Shown here piece by piece: positions 32,323-40,316 of a stretch of DNA of 64,000 bases. The first letter of the stretch is position 1. Each line of letters begins with the position of its first letter. The stretch is from a virus. The stretch spans positions 1 to 64,000 of the IMG/VR virus record IMGVR_UViG_3300033143_004671; one strand, 5' to 3'. A program made the translations under genes and the position numbers. The notes under the pieces were generated by a model. It was given only the letters and a program-made list of their open reading frames with translations, ran no database searches and was not told the DNA's origin.

Positions 32323-32508
32323 ATGACTAGGCGATACAAGTATGGACAGGGTAAATGCTCACAGTGCCACAGGATGATAGCATCGACTAAAAAAGGGTTG
32401 GCATACAGACACGGCTGGACGAAGACTCAACCGCCCTGTACGGGTTCGGGTATAATGTTACGACAGATACGATACAATACACGATGGTCGGCCATAAGGT
32501 TTTTCTAA
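32323..32508 (+). CDS. Small zinc-ribbon-like protein
   Basis: 61 residues starting MTRRYKYGQGKCSQCHRMIA and containing RHGWTKTQPPCTGSG. C-x2-C, H and a final C-x-GSG is a known small-phage zinc pattern. The protein ends AIRFF. The next promoter box (32451) lies inside its coding region. Confidence 0.5.
   Translation: MTRRYKYGQGKCSQCHRMIASTKKGLAYRHGWTKTQPPCTGSGIMLRQIRYNTRWSAIRFF
32451..32456 (+). promoter_or_regulatory. GTATAATG-type promoter box before primase
   Basis: GTTCGGGTATAATGTTACG, about 54 bases before the primase ATG. It lies within the upstream small zinc gene. Confidence 0.45.
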
Positions 32509-32509
32509 C

Positions 32510-33451
32510 ATGAACCAGCAGCGATTAAGAGACATTCTAAATGGGTTGTCCATCGCCAACCAAACTGTCTCCAACCATGCCGTCAATATCAATTGTCCAT
32601 ATTGCATAGGTCGAAGATCGGGTAGAGAGGATACGAAGTACCGCTGCGGCATCTTCCTGTCGAGTCTCCGATACCATTGCTTCCGATGCAAGAGGACTGG
32701 CTCGCTGTACAAACTGCTCGATACACTAGTCAAGACGACGAGCGAGCAATACGAATCGCTGATAGGTAAGGAAGTCCTGCCTGAAGATGAAACCCTATCC
32801 GACCACGTTCGGAACAGGATTCAAGGAACATCGGCGCGGGAACAAGTCATTATCAAACCCCCGCAGGACCCACGAGGATCGTCTCTAACGTACGATCTTG
32901 TCGATCAATACCCTTTATTACGTTCCTGGCTGAAAGCCCGTCAGATCGAAGCACAGACGCTCATAGACTACGGTGTGAGATATGGGGGTAATGTGGGGCC
33001 GAATGCCCATCGATTGATATTGCCTGTCTACGACGAGGCCGGGAAGATGGTCGCGTGGCAGGGCAGGGATATTAGTGGCAGGAGGAGGATGAAATACTTC
33101 ACCCAAGGCAACGTGACGGACTACTTGTTTTGGACGGAGTATATCAAAACGCCTTATGTAATCTATCTCGTCGAGGGAATATTTGACTGCTTGCGGATGG
33201 AGTATAATGCAGTAGCATCGTTCAGTCATTCTCTGTCCAGGAGACAGCGGACATTGTTATTCGACAACCAAAATCTGATCGATAAGCTAATCGTATGCTG
33301 GGACGCCGATAGTTATGGGAAGGCAATAGGCTGCGCCCAAAATCTAGCTCCGATACTAAGAAAGGTTGGTGTCGTGAGATTACCAGAAGGACAGGACCCA
33401 GATAGTTTGGGTGGTGACGAGATCAGGAAACTGAAAGTAAGATGGGTATAA
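32510..33451 (+). CDS. DnaG-like primase
   Basis: 313 residues. A zinc finger CPYCIGRRSG...YHCFRCKRTG occupies residues about 29-64 and a TOPRIM domain follows: VIYLVEGIFDCLRM then LIDKLIVCWDADSYGKAI. It makes RNA primers for the lagging strand. It is a short primase (bacterial DnaG is about 580 residues) with the helicase-contact domain missing, and the DnaB-like helicase follows directly. Confidence 0.85.
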   Translation: MNQQRLRDILNGLSIANQTVSNHAVNINCPYCIGRRSGREDTKYRCGIFLSSLRYHCFRCKRTGSLYKLLDTLVKTTSEQYESLIGKEVLPEDETLSDHVRNRIQGTSAREQVIIKPPQDPRGSSLTYDLVDQYPLLRSWLKARQIEAQTLIDYGVRYGGNVGPNAHRLILPVYDEAGKMVAWQGRDISGRRRMKYFTQGNVTDYLFWTEYIKTPYVIYLVEGIFDCLRMEYNAVASFSHSLSRRQRTLLFDNQNLIDKLIVCWDADSYGKAIGCAQNLAPILRKVGVVRLPEGQDPDSLGGDEIRKLKVRWV

Positions 33452-34840
33452 ATGTCGGTCCACTTGAACAGTCACATGGAGAAGGCTTTCCTGAGACTCG
33501 CTATCACGGATACCGAGTTTCTAAAACTCGTCTATGGAGCAGTCAATCCTAAACTCTTCACCTCCTACTTGACCGAGGACATCGCTCGAATCTGTTTCGA
33601 CTATTACGAGCAGTTCAAGGAGGCCCCGCAAGATCATTTCCACGACGAACTGGTCAAGGCGACGCACAACAAAGCCGAGGACGAGCAAGACGAGTATATC
33701 CAGTATGTCGAAACGCTGAGGGACCTGGATCCACCGAATAAGCAGTATGTACTCCACCGCGTCGGTGACTTTGTGAAGATGAGGGAACGCGAGATTGCCA
33801 TTATCAAAGCCGCCGACCTTCTCGCAGATGGTAAGTTGGACGAGCACGATAATCTACTCTACGATGCTCTCAAATCCGGGATACATGAGGAAGATGCTGG
33901 TCTCGATTATCTGAAAGACTTGTCTAATGTCCAACACCGCGAGTCCGATCCCATCCTAATGAGGACGGGTATCAAGGCATTGGATAGGTTCATCGGAGGC
34001 TATCGAAGAGGCCAGTTGGTTTGCACACTAGGAGGATTGAAGGCGGGTAAGACGTGGTGGCTCATGCACACGGCAAGGGCCGCCTTATTACAGGGGCTCA
34101 AAGTCGTCCATATCAGCCATGAGGTACAACTTGACGAAATGGAGACTCGGTACGATATGATGTTCTCGGGACGAGGATCGAAGAACGTAGGTCAATATGT
34201 CAAGTACATCAGGTACGACCATTCTCGGGACGAAATGGTAACAAGCAGGATCAAAATCAAAACCGTGTACGATCCAAAGAAGGTAATGAAAGCTAGACAT
34301 GCGGTTCTCCGATTCGGTGGGAGTCTACGGATCAAAAAGTATCCTATGGGGCAGTGCTCCCCAGCCGAGATAGAGCGATATTTGAACTACCTGGAATCGT
34401 TTGAATCGCTCATACCAGACGTCTTAATCATCGACTATCTGGACATCATGGATTTGTCTTCCTTCGGCAGCGAACTCAGGCATCAGTTAAACTCAGCATA
34501 TATCTGGGCGAAGGGAATAGCGGACGAAAGGAATATCCTGGTACTGACGGTCAGCCAGGTAACGCGGGCCGCTTTGAAGAGGCGAAAAGTCACGGCGAAA
34601 GATGTAGCCGAGGATGTGAGGAAAGGCGCCAACGTCGATCTTATGCTCGCGATAGGCAGGGGCGAGGAGGAGGTGGATGCGAACCTGGCCGGGATCAATA
34701 TCATAGCAAACCGATCAGGTGTGCAGGATAGATCGTGTACTATTTCATTATGTTTCGACATTGGTCAATTCTGTCTATCGAGTTGGATAGGAAAGGACGT
34801 GGACGAGTTTGCTCTCGAGGTGTTTGGAGAAGATGAATGA
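33452..34840 (+). CDS. dnaB: DnaB-like replicative helicase
   Basis: 462 residues starting directly on the primase stop. Walker A is GGLKAGKTWWLMH (about residue 190) and Walker B region IPDVLIIDYLDIMD, then ILVLTVSQVTRAALKRRKVT, the RecA-type DnaB C-domain. The N-terminal part is helical as in DnaB. It unwinds the fork and partners the primase. The ATG of the radical SAM gene overlaps its stop as ATGA. Confidence 0.85.
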   Translation: MSVHLNSHMEKAFLRLAITDTEFLKLVYGAVNPKLFTSYLTEDIARICFDYYEQFKEAPQDHFHDELVKATHNKAEDEQDEYIQYVETLRDLDPPNKQYVLHRVGDFVKMREREIAIIKAADLLADGKLDEHDNLLYDALKSGIHEEDAGLDYLKDLSNVQHRESDPILMRTGIKALDRFIGGYRRGQLVCTLGGLKAGKTWWLMHTARAALLQGLKVVHISHEVQLDEMETRYDMMFSGRGSKNVGQYVKYIRYDHSRDEMVTSRIKIKTVYDPKKVMKARHAVLRFGGSLRIKKYPMGQCSPAEIERYLNYLESFESLIPDVLIIDYLDIMDLSSFGSELRHQLNSAYIWAKGIADERNILVLTVSQVTRAALKRRKVTAKDVAEDVRKGANVDLMLAIGRGEEEVDANLAGINIIANRSGVQDRSCTISLCFDIGQFCLSSWIGKDVDEFALEVFGEDE

Positions 34841-35787
34841 ACGTTGGATTACTCAATCTAGATGAGCTGACTAAAACTCCTAGAGGCAGTTCAATCGTGG
34901 GCGGCGTTTTCCCTAACTTAGCCATGATGAAGGTCTCCCAGTATCACAAACGGAAAGGAGATAATGTAACGCGCTATGCGAAGATCGCCCATAGTACAGG
35001 CTACTATGATAGGATATACGCCTTCTCCGTATTCACCTGGTCGAGTAAGAAACAGGTTACGAGTGATATGATATGTGGAGGTTCTGGTTTCGATCTGTGC
35101 ACCGTCTTACCAGAGGAGATCGAAAACTCGCAACCCGACTATTCCCTATATCCAAAGTGCAAACCGGCCCTAGGATTCTTAACAAGAGGATGTATACGTA
35201 AGTGTGAGTTTTGTATAGTACCAGAAAAAGAAGGAAAGATTCATCCTTACAGGGACATCGAGGAGGTAGCCTCGCGGGGAGAAGATGTTGTCTTAATGGA
35301 CAATAATATCCTAGCTTGTAAGTACGGTTTGGATCAGATACAAAAAATCATCGACCTCCATCTAAGAGTAGACTTCAACCAAGGACTAGACGCCAGGCTA
35401 ATATCGAGGCGAGTGGCCAAACTACTAGTCCAAGTACGATGGCTACAACCTATCCGCATGGCATGTGATTCTTCCAACGAGTTAGAACCAGTATTACGAG
35501 CTACAGAACTGCTCGGAGAAGAAGGTTGTGGCCATAAGTCACATACTATACTCATGCTAGTAAAGGACGACATAGGGGATGCTAATAAACGTGCCGAAAA
35601 GTTGAAAGAGCATGGCCTTCGTCCTTTCGCCATGGCATACATGGATAGGGAAGGTAGAGTCTATCCTCCAGCCAAACGCTACGCCAATTATGTCAACAAC
35701 CGCTTCGCCTTCAATACCGTTTCTTGGGAAGACTACAAACAGAACTACACAAAACCTAGTAGTGATAAAGGTGCGAGATTTTTCTAG
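34837..35787 (+). CDS. Radical SAM protein with B12-binding-like form
   Basis: 316 residues. TRGCIRKCEFCIVPEKEG holds the C-x3-C-x2-C cluster (about residues 113-121), and DNNILACKYGLDQIQKII follows as in a known phage/bacterial radical SAM family. Its role is not established; the neighbouring PAPS-reductase-like gene is a frequent companion of such proteins. It ends DKGARFF. Confidence 0.7.
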   Translation: MNVGLLNLDELTKTPRGSSIVGGVFPNLAMMKVSQYHKRKGDNVTRYAKIAHSTGYYDRIYAFSVFTWSSKKQVTSDMICGGSGFDLCTVLPEEIENSQPDYSLYPKCKPALGFLTRGCIRKCEFCIVPEKEGKIHPYRDIEEVASRGEDVVLMDNNILACKYGLDQIQKIIDLHLRVDFNQGLDARLISRRVAKLLVQVRWLQPIRMACDSSNELEPVLRATELLGEEGCGHKSHTILMLVKDDIGDANKRAEKLKEHGLRPFAMAYMDREGRVYPPAKRYANYVNNRFAFNTVSWEDYKQNYTKPSSDKGARFF

Positions 35788-35849
35788 TGTCCTCCTATCC
35801 CAAAAACCTGACGGAGGAGGATACGGATGATTGGGATAATAGTAAATGA
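35787..35849 (+). pseudogene. Duplicated start of the SNF2 helicase gene
   Basis: A GTG-start frame of 20 codons reads VSSYPKNLTEEDTDDWDNSK; the first 15 residues match MSLSYPKNLTEEDTDDILRG of the SNF2 protein at 36784. It overlaps both neighbours. It is a leftover 5' fragment made when the gene at 35846 entered here. Confidence 0.7.
35792..35827 (+). repeat. 36-bp direct repeat, left copy (right copy 36792-36827)
   Basis: Identical to 36792-36827 (CTCCTATCCCAAAAACCTGA then CGGAGGAGGATACGGA), exactly 1000 bases apart. The copies flank the AT-rich PAPS-reductase-like gene. Confidence 0.85.
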
Positions 35850-36784
35850 AACCAACCAAAACACAATTAGCCTTTCAGACATTATGTCAACGTCAATCTT
35901 TACCTCTCAAGGCTAAAGTACGAATGACACTACGGCGTATTCAAGAATGGTATGACCATTGGGAAGGTATGGTATACATAGCATTTAGTGGTGGCAAAGA
36001 TTCAACTGTCCTACTACACCTCGTTCGTACCCTATATCCTGGAATACCTGCCGTATTCTGCGATACGGGCCTTGAATACCCAGAAATACGTAAGTTCGTT
36101 AAGACGGTTGAAAATACAACATGGTTAAAACCAAAGATGGGATTCAAGAAGGTATTGGAAAAGTATGGCTATCCCATTATCTCCAAGGAGCAAGCAAAGT
36201 ATATTAGTGAGGTTCAGCAAGGAACAACTAAATATACGGAAAATAAAAGACTCGGTAAGGTATTAGGACGAAATGGTAAGCCGGTTGGTATGGTCTCTAA
36301 AAAATGGCAATTTCTAATGTACCAAACTAAGGTGAGAGTTTCCGAACGATGTTGTGACATAATGAAAAAACGACCATTCCTCCAATATGAAAAACTTACA
36401 GGACGTTATCCTATCCTTGGGGTAAAGGTGGAAGACAGCCAATTACGTCAGCTATCATCACAGCTATATGGATGCAACGCCTTTACAATGACAAGACCAC
36501 AATCCCGACCTATGATGTTCTGGCAAGAAGTTGATGTTTGGGCATACATCCAACAAGAAAAACTCGCCTACAGCTCTATCTACGATATGGGCTATTCCCG
36601 TACTGGTTGCATGTTTTGTATGTTTGGTGTTCATCTAGAAACTCAACCAAATAGGTTTCAGAATATGGCCATCACCCATCCAAAGCAATACAAGTTTTGC
36701 ATGGAAAAACTCGGACTAGCCCGTATACTAAAATATATACATGTTCCATACAAACCAATAAAACCGAAGGCACGATTCTTCTAA
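35846..36784 (+). CDS. PAPS-reductase/DndC-like adenine-nucleotide hydrolase-fold protein
   Basis: 312 residues. The P-loop is AFSGGKDSTVLLHLVRTLYP, followed by VFCDTGLEYPEIRKF. This is the PP-loop fold of PAPS reductases and DndC-like proteins. A C-terminal Cys pair, SRTGCMFCMFGVH, could bind metal or a cluster. Role unknown; relatives take part in sulfur transfer, including DNA phosphorothioation. The gene is AT-rich and flanked by a 36-bp direct repeat, signs of acquisition. It ends KPKARFF. Confidence 0.75.
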   Translation: MKPTKTQLAFQTLCQRQSLPLKAKVRMTLRRIQEWYDHWEGMVYIAFSGGKDSTVLLHLVRTLYPGIPAVFCDTGLEYPEIRKFVKTVENTTWLKPKMGFKKVLEKYGYPIISKEQAKYISEVQQGTTKYTENKRLGKVLGRNGKPVGMVSKKWQFLMYQTKVRVSERCCDIMKKRPFLQYEKLTGRYPILGVKVEDSQLRQLSSQLYGCNAFTMTRPQSRPMMFWQEVDVWAYIQQEKLAYSSIYDMGYSRTGCMFCMFGVHLETQPNRFQNMAITHPKQYKFCMEKLGLARILKYIHVPYKPIKPKARFF

Positions 36785-38223
36785 TGTCACTCTCCTATCC
36801 CAAAAACCTGACGGAGGAGGATACGGACGACATCCTGCGAGGATTCAACTTCCCTACTACCCCTATGCACCATCAAGCTATCTCGATCATCTGGGCGATG
36901 GAATCGGAAGGGCGTGTTGCCTTCTTCCACGATGTAGGAACAGGCAAGTCCCTCACTTCCCTGTATACTCACTGGCTGTGGGACTTCGAGCGGCTCCTTA
37001 TCGTCTGTCCGAACAGTGTAGTCGAATCGTGGGAGGAACAGATCAGTAAACATACTACATTCGATTGCTGCCTACTAAAAGGACCGGCGGAGTATCGTAA
37101 GAAACTGCTTCGACAATCGAAGGCCGCAATCTTCATTCTCAACTATGAAGGTCTGCAGGTCCTGTTCGGTGATCGAGTCAAGAGAGGCAAGAGAACTAAG
37201 AACGTACTGAACAGACAGAAGGTGAAGGATGCAAATATAGATGCCCTGATCTTCGATGAATGCCATGCTCTCAAATCAGAGACTTCGCTAATCAGCAGGA
37301 TTAGTGCGGAGTTAAGTCGGCAGGCGAGTAATGCCATCATAATGACCGGGACACCGTATGGGACAGGTGACGAGGATTTCTGGTCTCAATTCTACGTCCT
37401 CGATGGTGGTTATACGTTGGGTGGATCGAAGAAGAAGTTTCTACAGAGGCACTTCACCTTCGACTGGTGGGGTTCGCCGCATATCAAACCAGGACATCGA
37501 GAACAGATCCTGGAACGAATCGCCCCAGTCACGCTGCGTTATGATAGGTTGGAATGCTTCGACTTGCCTGATCGTACGTACGAAGTTCGGCAGGTCGATA
37601 TGACGAAAGAGCAACGAGGGTTGACGGACGACTTGATTGCAGGCAAGACTGTCTGGCACGAAAACGAATGTCTGGAGATGCTCGATCCGATGATCGTAGG
37701 CAACAAACTCGCACAAGTCACGGGGGGGTTCCTAAAGTTCAACCCTTCAGTAATGAGGCTCAAGAAGAATCCGAAGCTGGATCTATTAGTCGATCTCCTC
37801 GTATACGAAGTACGAGGAAAGGTTATTGTGTTTCATGCTTATGTAGAGGAAGGCAGGATGATCGAGGAGCGACTGAGTGAGATAGGCATCGGCCACGTAT
37901 CGATGAGGGGGGAGACGAGTAAGGACGGCTGGAAACAATTCAAGGCGGAGAAGGCTTGTCGCGTCCTCGTCGCCCACCCGGCCAGCGGAGGCGTCGGGCT
38001 GAACCTGCAAGAGGCGAGCACGGCTATATTTTTCTCTAACGGATGTTCCGGAGCGACGGTCAGGGAGCAGGCGGAGGGACGTATCTGGCGGTTGGGGCAG
38101 GAACGTCCCTGCCTGTACATTGACATCCTCGCGCGGGGCAGCATCGACGAGCAACGCCTGGATAGGGTCGAGGAGCGAGCGGACATCGCTACCAAGATCC
38201 TTAACTATCTATCGGGCGCATAA
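36784..38223 (+). CDS. SNF2-like helicase/ATPase
   Basis: 479 residues from ATG 36784, overlapping the previous stop. Walker A is FFHDVGTGKSLTSLY, motif II LIFDECHALKSE, motif III IIMTGTPYGTG, and motif VI AEGRIWRLGQERP. It is a superfamily 2 ATPase that moves along duplex DNA. It is distinct from the helicase at 8396. A copy of its first 36 bases sits 1 kb upstream. Confidence 0.85.
   Translation: MSLSYPKNLTEEDTDDILRGFNFPTTPMHHQAISIIWAMESEGRVAFFHDVGTGKSLTSLYTHWLWDFERLLIVCPNSVVESWEEQISKHTTFDCCLLKGPAEYRKKLLRQSKAAIFILNYEGLQVLFGDRVKRGKRTKNVLNRQKVKDANIDALIFDECHALKSETSLISRISAELSRQASNAIIMTGTPYGTGDEDFWSQFYVLDGGYTLGGSKKKFLQRHFTFDWWGSPHIKPGHREQILERIAPVTLRYDRLECFDLPDRTYEVRQVDMTKEQRGLTDDLIAGKTVWHENECLEMLDPMIVGNKLAQVTGGFLKFNPSVMRLKKNPKLDLLVDLLVYEVRGKVIVFHAYVEEGRMIEERLSEIGIGHVSMRGETSKDGWKQFKAEKACRVLVAHPASGGVGLNLQEASTAIFFSNGCSGATVREQAEGRIWRLGQERPCLYIDILARGSIDEQRLDRVEERADIATKILNYLSGA
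36792..36827 (+). repeat. 36-bp direct repeat, right copy
   Basis: Forms the first codons of the SNF2 gene; see the left copy at 35792-35827. Confidence 0.85.
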
Positions 38224-38364
38224 ACAGTTACGTGTAAAATACACCTTTTCCCCACCCTGATTTTGTATTATTTGCTAGGTGTCCCTTCTTCGCCTTCGCT
38301 GAAAAATAAAAAGATTTTCACCTCACGTTATGTCTTGTACTACAAAGAGTTAAGGGCAGTTCGG

Positions 38365-38433
38365 CGTACAATTTTTACGCGGGAATCAGGAATACATTAT
38401 ACATGATGTATTCCACCGCGTACAATTTTAACG
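38365..38433. repeat. Direct repeats flanking a palindrome
   Basis: Two 15-bp copies of CGTACAATTTT(T/A)ACG surround the 9-bp inverted repeat GGAATACAT/ATGTATTCC with an 8-base spacer (TATACATG). Binding of a dimeric protein is plausible. The palindrome also contains a leftward TATAAT. Confidence 0.7.
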
Positions 38434-38708
38434 TTGAACGAACGATATTTGACAACCGAATAAGAGACGACAACGAGCGGGACGAAAGTCACCGACGCTC
38501 CGGCAGGAGATAAGGCCCACGCGAAGTCAGACGTACCAAACGATCCCAGCCAGTTCCAGATCCGACCCTGTTATTGATAGCGACCGTCACGGTGAACATC
38601 AATTGGAGGTGTCAGATCGGCATCGGCGACATACGACGCGGCGACAAACGGCGAACGCAGGGACCGAGGATCGACGGTATGGAGTGATAGTGGCCTGAGG
38701 GCGTTCAT

Positions 38709-38725
38709 CAGGGTTCGACTCCCTG
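38709..38725 (+). other. tRNA T-arm-like hairpin
   Basis: CAGGG-TTCGACT-CCCTG is a perfect 5-bp stem with a T-loop-type heptamer, followed by ACGGGCCCA. No D-arm, anticodon arm or matching 5' acceptor could be found upstream, so it is not a canonical tRNA. It may be a tRNA remnant or attachment-type site. Confidence 0.35.
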
Positions 38726-38781
38726 ACGGGCCCATGAGATGTCGAATACATTTAATACACCAACCTTGAAAGGACAGAACA

Positions 38782-39003
38782 ATGCCTATTGCACGATTCA
38801 AGAGGAACCTCGAAGGCAAGAGCACGTACATTTGCAACTCTTGCGGAAAGCGAACGAGAGAGACCGGTCATGGCGAATCGTCGGTTGGACTATGCCGAGA
38901 TTGCTACGAGGAAACAGGATGGGAAAATACCCACAGTGACTACGACCACAAGAACAACCCCGATCCGAACTGTCCGATCTGTAAGAAGCTCGGACTTGCG
39001 TAG
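38782..39003 (+). CDS. Small zinc-finger protein
   Basis: 73 residues with GAAAGGACAGAAC before the ATG. TYICNSCGKRTRETGHGE and later LCRDCYEETGW and NCPICKKLG give three CxxC pairs. A zinc-binding protein of unknown partner. It opens the small-gene block. Confidence 0.6.
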   Translation: MPIARFKRNLEGKSTYICNSCGKRTRETGHGESSVGLCRDCYEETGWENTHSDYDHKNNPDPNCPICKKLGLA

Positions 39004-39009
39004 TCCGTA

Positions 39010-39056
39010 CGACACTCACCCGAAGGCCTCACGGGGCCCGAGGGCCTGTGCCGTAC
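39010..39056. other. Structured post-gene element ending GGCCTGTGCCGTA
   Basis: After the zinc-finger gene, GGCCTC and GAGGGCC arms can pair around ACGGGGCCC, and the terminal GTACG/CGTAC can close the outside. The string GGCCTGTGCCGTA recurs at 44210-44222 after another small gene. There is no U-tract, so it is not a standard terminator. Confidence 0.4.
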
Positions 39057-39088
39057 TAACCAGAAACCCCAGATGAAAGGACAGGACA

Positions 39089-39292
39089 ATGGCTTTCGGA
39101 AACAATATAGCTGAACGCTCGGCCAAACGCAACATCATCCAAGCCATCCAAATCAACAGAGTCTGTAGAATGTCGATGCAAGAGGCCGTCGACAGTACGA
39201 AAGGTTACCTACAAAAAACGTTAGGTGACCCCCGCAAGTTGCACAGAGCCGAGTTCGACAGATACCCCATTAACGGCCTACCAGCGATGTGA
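39089..39292 (+). CDS. Small basic protein
   Basis: 67 residues with GAAAGGACAGGACA before the ATG. It starts MAFGNNIAERSAKRNIIQAI and is basic and helical. No function is recognised. It shares its leader type with the genes at 38782 and 41430. Confidence 0.55.
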   Translation: MAFGNNIAERSAKRNIIQAIQINRVCRMSMQEAVDSTKGYLQKTLGDPRKLHRAEFDRYPINGLPAM

Positions 39293-39298
39293 GGCCAT

Positions 39299-39324
39299 CC
39301 GCAATGACGCGGGAGAATCGAGAG
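39299..39324 (+). repeat. Leader hairpin cassette, copy 1
   Basis: CCGCAATGACGCGGGAGAAT then CGAGAG. Copies at 39515, 39724 and 40014. It carries a 4-bp CCGC/GCGG stem and is followed by the ATG of the zinc protein at 39329. Confidence 0.75.
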
Positions 39325-39328
39325 AGTT

Positions 39329-39514
39329 ATGAAAATACCCGAAGCAACATGCCATATCTGCAACGGACCAATCGTAGACAAGGTCGGCGTGCAGAGCAAG
39401 GGCGAGCATGGGCCGGACGAACCGTGGCATTACCGCGCGTGCTCGCAATGCGGCGAAATCCAAGGCGGCCCGAATGCCTATGTCGCTCACAAGCACAAGC
39501 ACCATACCCAGTAA
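39329..39514 (+). CDS. Small zinc-ribbon protein
   Basis: 61 residues. TCHICNGPIVDK and ACSQCGEIQGG give two CxxC pairs; the C-terminus (YVAHKHKHHTQ) is His-rich. Preceded by the hairpin leader cassette. Confidence 0.55.
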   Translation: MKIPEATCHICNGPIVDKVGVQSKGEHGPDEPWHYRACSQCGEIQGGPNAYVAHKHKHHTQ

Positions 39515-39542
39515 CCCCCGCAATGACGCGGGAGAATCGAGG
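39515..39542 (+). repeat. Leader hairpin cassette, copy 2
   Basis: Stem CCCGC (39517-39521) with GCGGG (39528-39532) and loop AATGAC, followed by AGAATCGAGG. Directly precedes the gene at 39549. Confidence 0.75.
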
Positions 39543-39548
39543 ATTTCA

Positions 39549-39758
39549 ATGCCGAACGATGACAAAACGAATGCCGAGATTGCCATGATCCGTGAGCGCC
39601 TCGGCGATCTGTCCGAGCGGGTTGACCACCTGTTGCAATGGCATTCGCTCACCGAACAGGAGCGCAATGACCTATCAGTCGTAGCCAATCACATCGACAA
39701 GGCGAGGCACATTCGCCACAACCTCCGCAACGGCGCGGGAGAATCGAGAGAATCGTGA
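39549..39758 (+). CDS. Small helical protein ending within the leader repeat
   Basis: 69 residues from ATG 39549 (MPNDDKTNAEIAMIRERLGD...). Its last codons (NGAGESRES) are read from the next hairpin cassette (39724-39751), and the stop overlaps the GTG start of the next gene. Function unknown. Confidence 0.5.
   Translation: MPNDDKTNAEIAMIRERLGDLSERVDHLLQWHSLTEQERNDLSVVANHIDKARHIRHNLRNGAGESRES
39724..39751 (+). repeat. Leader hairpin cassette, copy 3
   Basis: CTCCGCAACGGCGCGGGAGA then ATCGAGAG, the most diverged copy; it lies within the 3' end of the gene at 39549 and before the GTG of 39755. Confidence 0.65.
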
Positions 39759-40006
39759 AACCGATTATTAAGATTATTAAAATCGACGGCACCGAGCACC
39801 GCGTCGATATGACCGAGTACGAAGCGGCGATAAAAGCGCTATGCTCGGCCGCCAGCATCGCGCGCGACGCAGGGCACAAGTCGCGCTCACTGGCCGACAA
39901 GATGCAGTATGACGCCCTGTCGCGCCTATACGATGCGAGCGCCAAGGCGCTCAAGGCCAACTACCACAACTATCAGGATGCACTTGTCGCCACGCTACCC
40001 AAGTAA
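39755..40006 (+). CDS. Small hypothetical protein
   Basis: 83 residues with a GTG start overlapping the previous stop. MKPIIKIIKIDGTEHRVDMT starts a beta strand pair, and helices (AAIKALCSAASIARDAGHKS) follow. Not recognised. Confidence 0.45.
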   Translation: MKPIIKIIKIDGTEHRVDMTEYEAAIKALCSAASIARDAGHKSRSLADKMQYDALSRLYDASAKALKANYHNYQDALVATLPK

Positions 40007-40013
40007 CCAACAT

Positions 40014-40040
40014 CCCCGCAATGACGCGGGAGAAAAGAGA
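40014..40040 (+). repeat. Leader hairpin cassette, copy 4
   Basis: CCCCGCAATGACGCGGGAGA then AAAGAG, preceding the gene at 40046. Stem CCCGC/GCGGG with loop AATGAC, identical to copy 2. Confidence 0.75.
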
Positions 40041-40045
40041 GAATC

Positions 40046-40231
40046 ATGCTAGTTGCAACCGTAGAAATCAGGATCGAGGAAAATGAAGGAGTGGACCTGA
40101 CCGACAAGCAGCAAGAGGCCATCGCCGACGCGCTTGAAGCGCGAGATTGGGAAGAAGTGGTCGAGCAAGACCTGCGCGACAAGCTCGGCGATGATCTGAT
40201 GGATCAAGTGTGCATAACCCGCAAGTGGTAG
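40046..40231 (+). CDS. Small acidic protein
   Basis: 61 residues (MLVATVEIRIEENEGVDLTD...). It is helical and acidic in the middle and ends DQVCITRKW. Preceded by the hairpin cassette. No family is recognised. Confidence 0.5.
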   Translation: MLVATVEIRIEENEGVDLTDKQQEAIADALEARDWEEVVEQDLRDKLGDDLMDQVCITRKW

Positions 40232-40299
40232 CCGAGCTTCTGCGGGCCGTCCTGTTGTGCTGTGAGCAGGGCGTCCCGTTGAATCCCGATAACCTCTAA
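40210..40299 (+). CDS. Very small GTG-start ORF
   Basis: 29 residues (VHNPQVVAELLRAVLLCCEQ then GVPLNPDNL) from GTG 40210, overlapping the previous gene by 22 bases. The amphipathic helix and compact end look protein-like, but no strong ribosome site precedes it. Confidence 0.35.
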   Translation: MHNPQVVAELLRAVLLCCEQGVPLNPDNL

Positions 40300-40316
40300 C
40301 CGATTGGAGAACCATC

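Larger units (their letters stand above)
38224..38781. promoter_or_regulatory. 558-bp intergenic region with palindromes, candidate control or origin region
   Basis: No gene is supported. It starts with GTGTAAAATACAC (a 5-bp inverted repeat) after the SNF2 stop. The centre is GGAATACAT (38389-38397) paired with ATGTATTCC (38406-38414), flanked by two near-identical direct repeats, CGTACAATTTTTACG (38365-38379) and CGTACAATTTTAACG (38419-38433). TTGACA occurs at 38449-38454, but no good -10 follows. A T-arm-like element lies at 38709-38725. The arrangement fits an operator or replication-origin region. Confidence 0.5.

Noticed and set aside
38641-38731. Complete tRNA or tmRNA gene
   Set aside because: Only the T-arm is seen; no matching 5' acceptor, D-arm or anticodon arm was found.
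39010-39056. Intrinsic terminator after the zinc-finger gene
   Set aside because: The stems are strong but no T-run follows; only the hairpin at 48087 has one.
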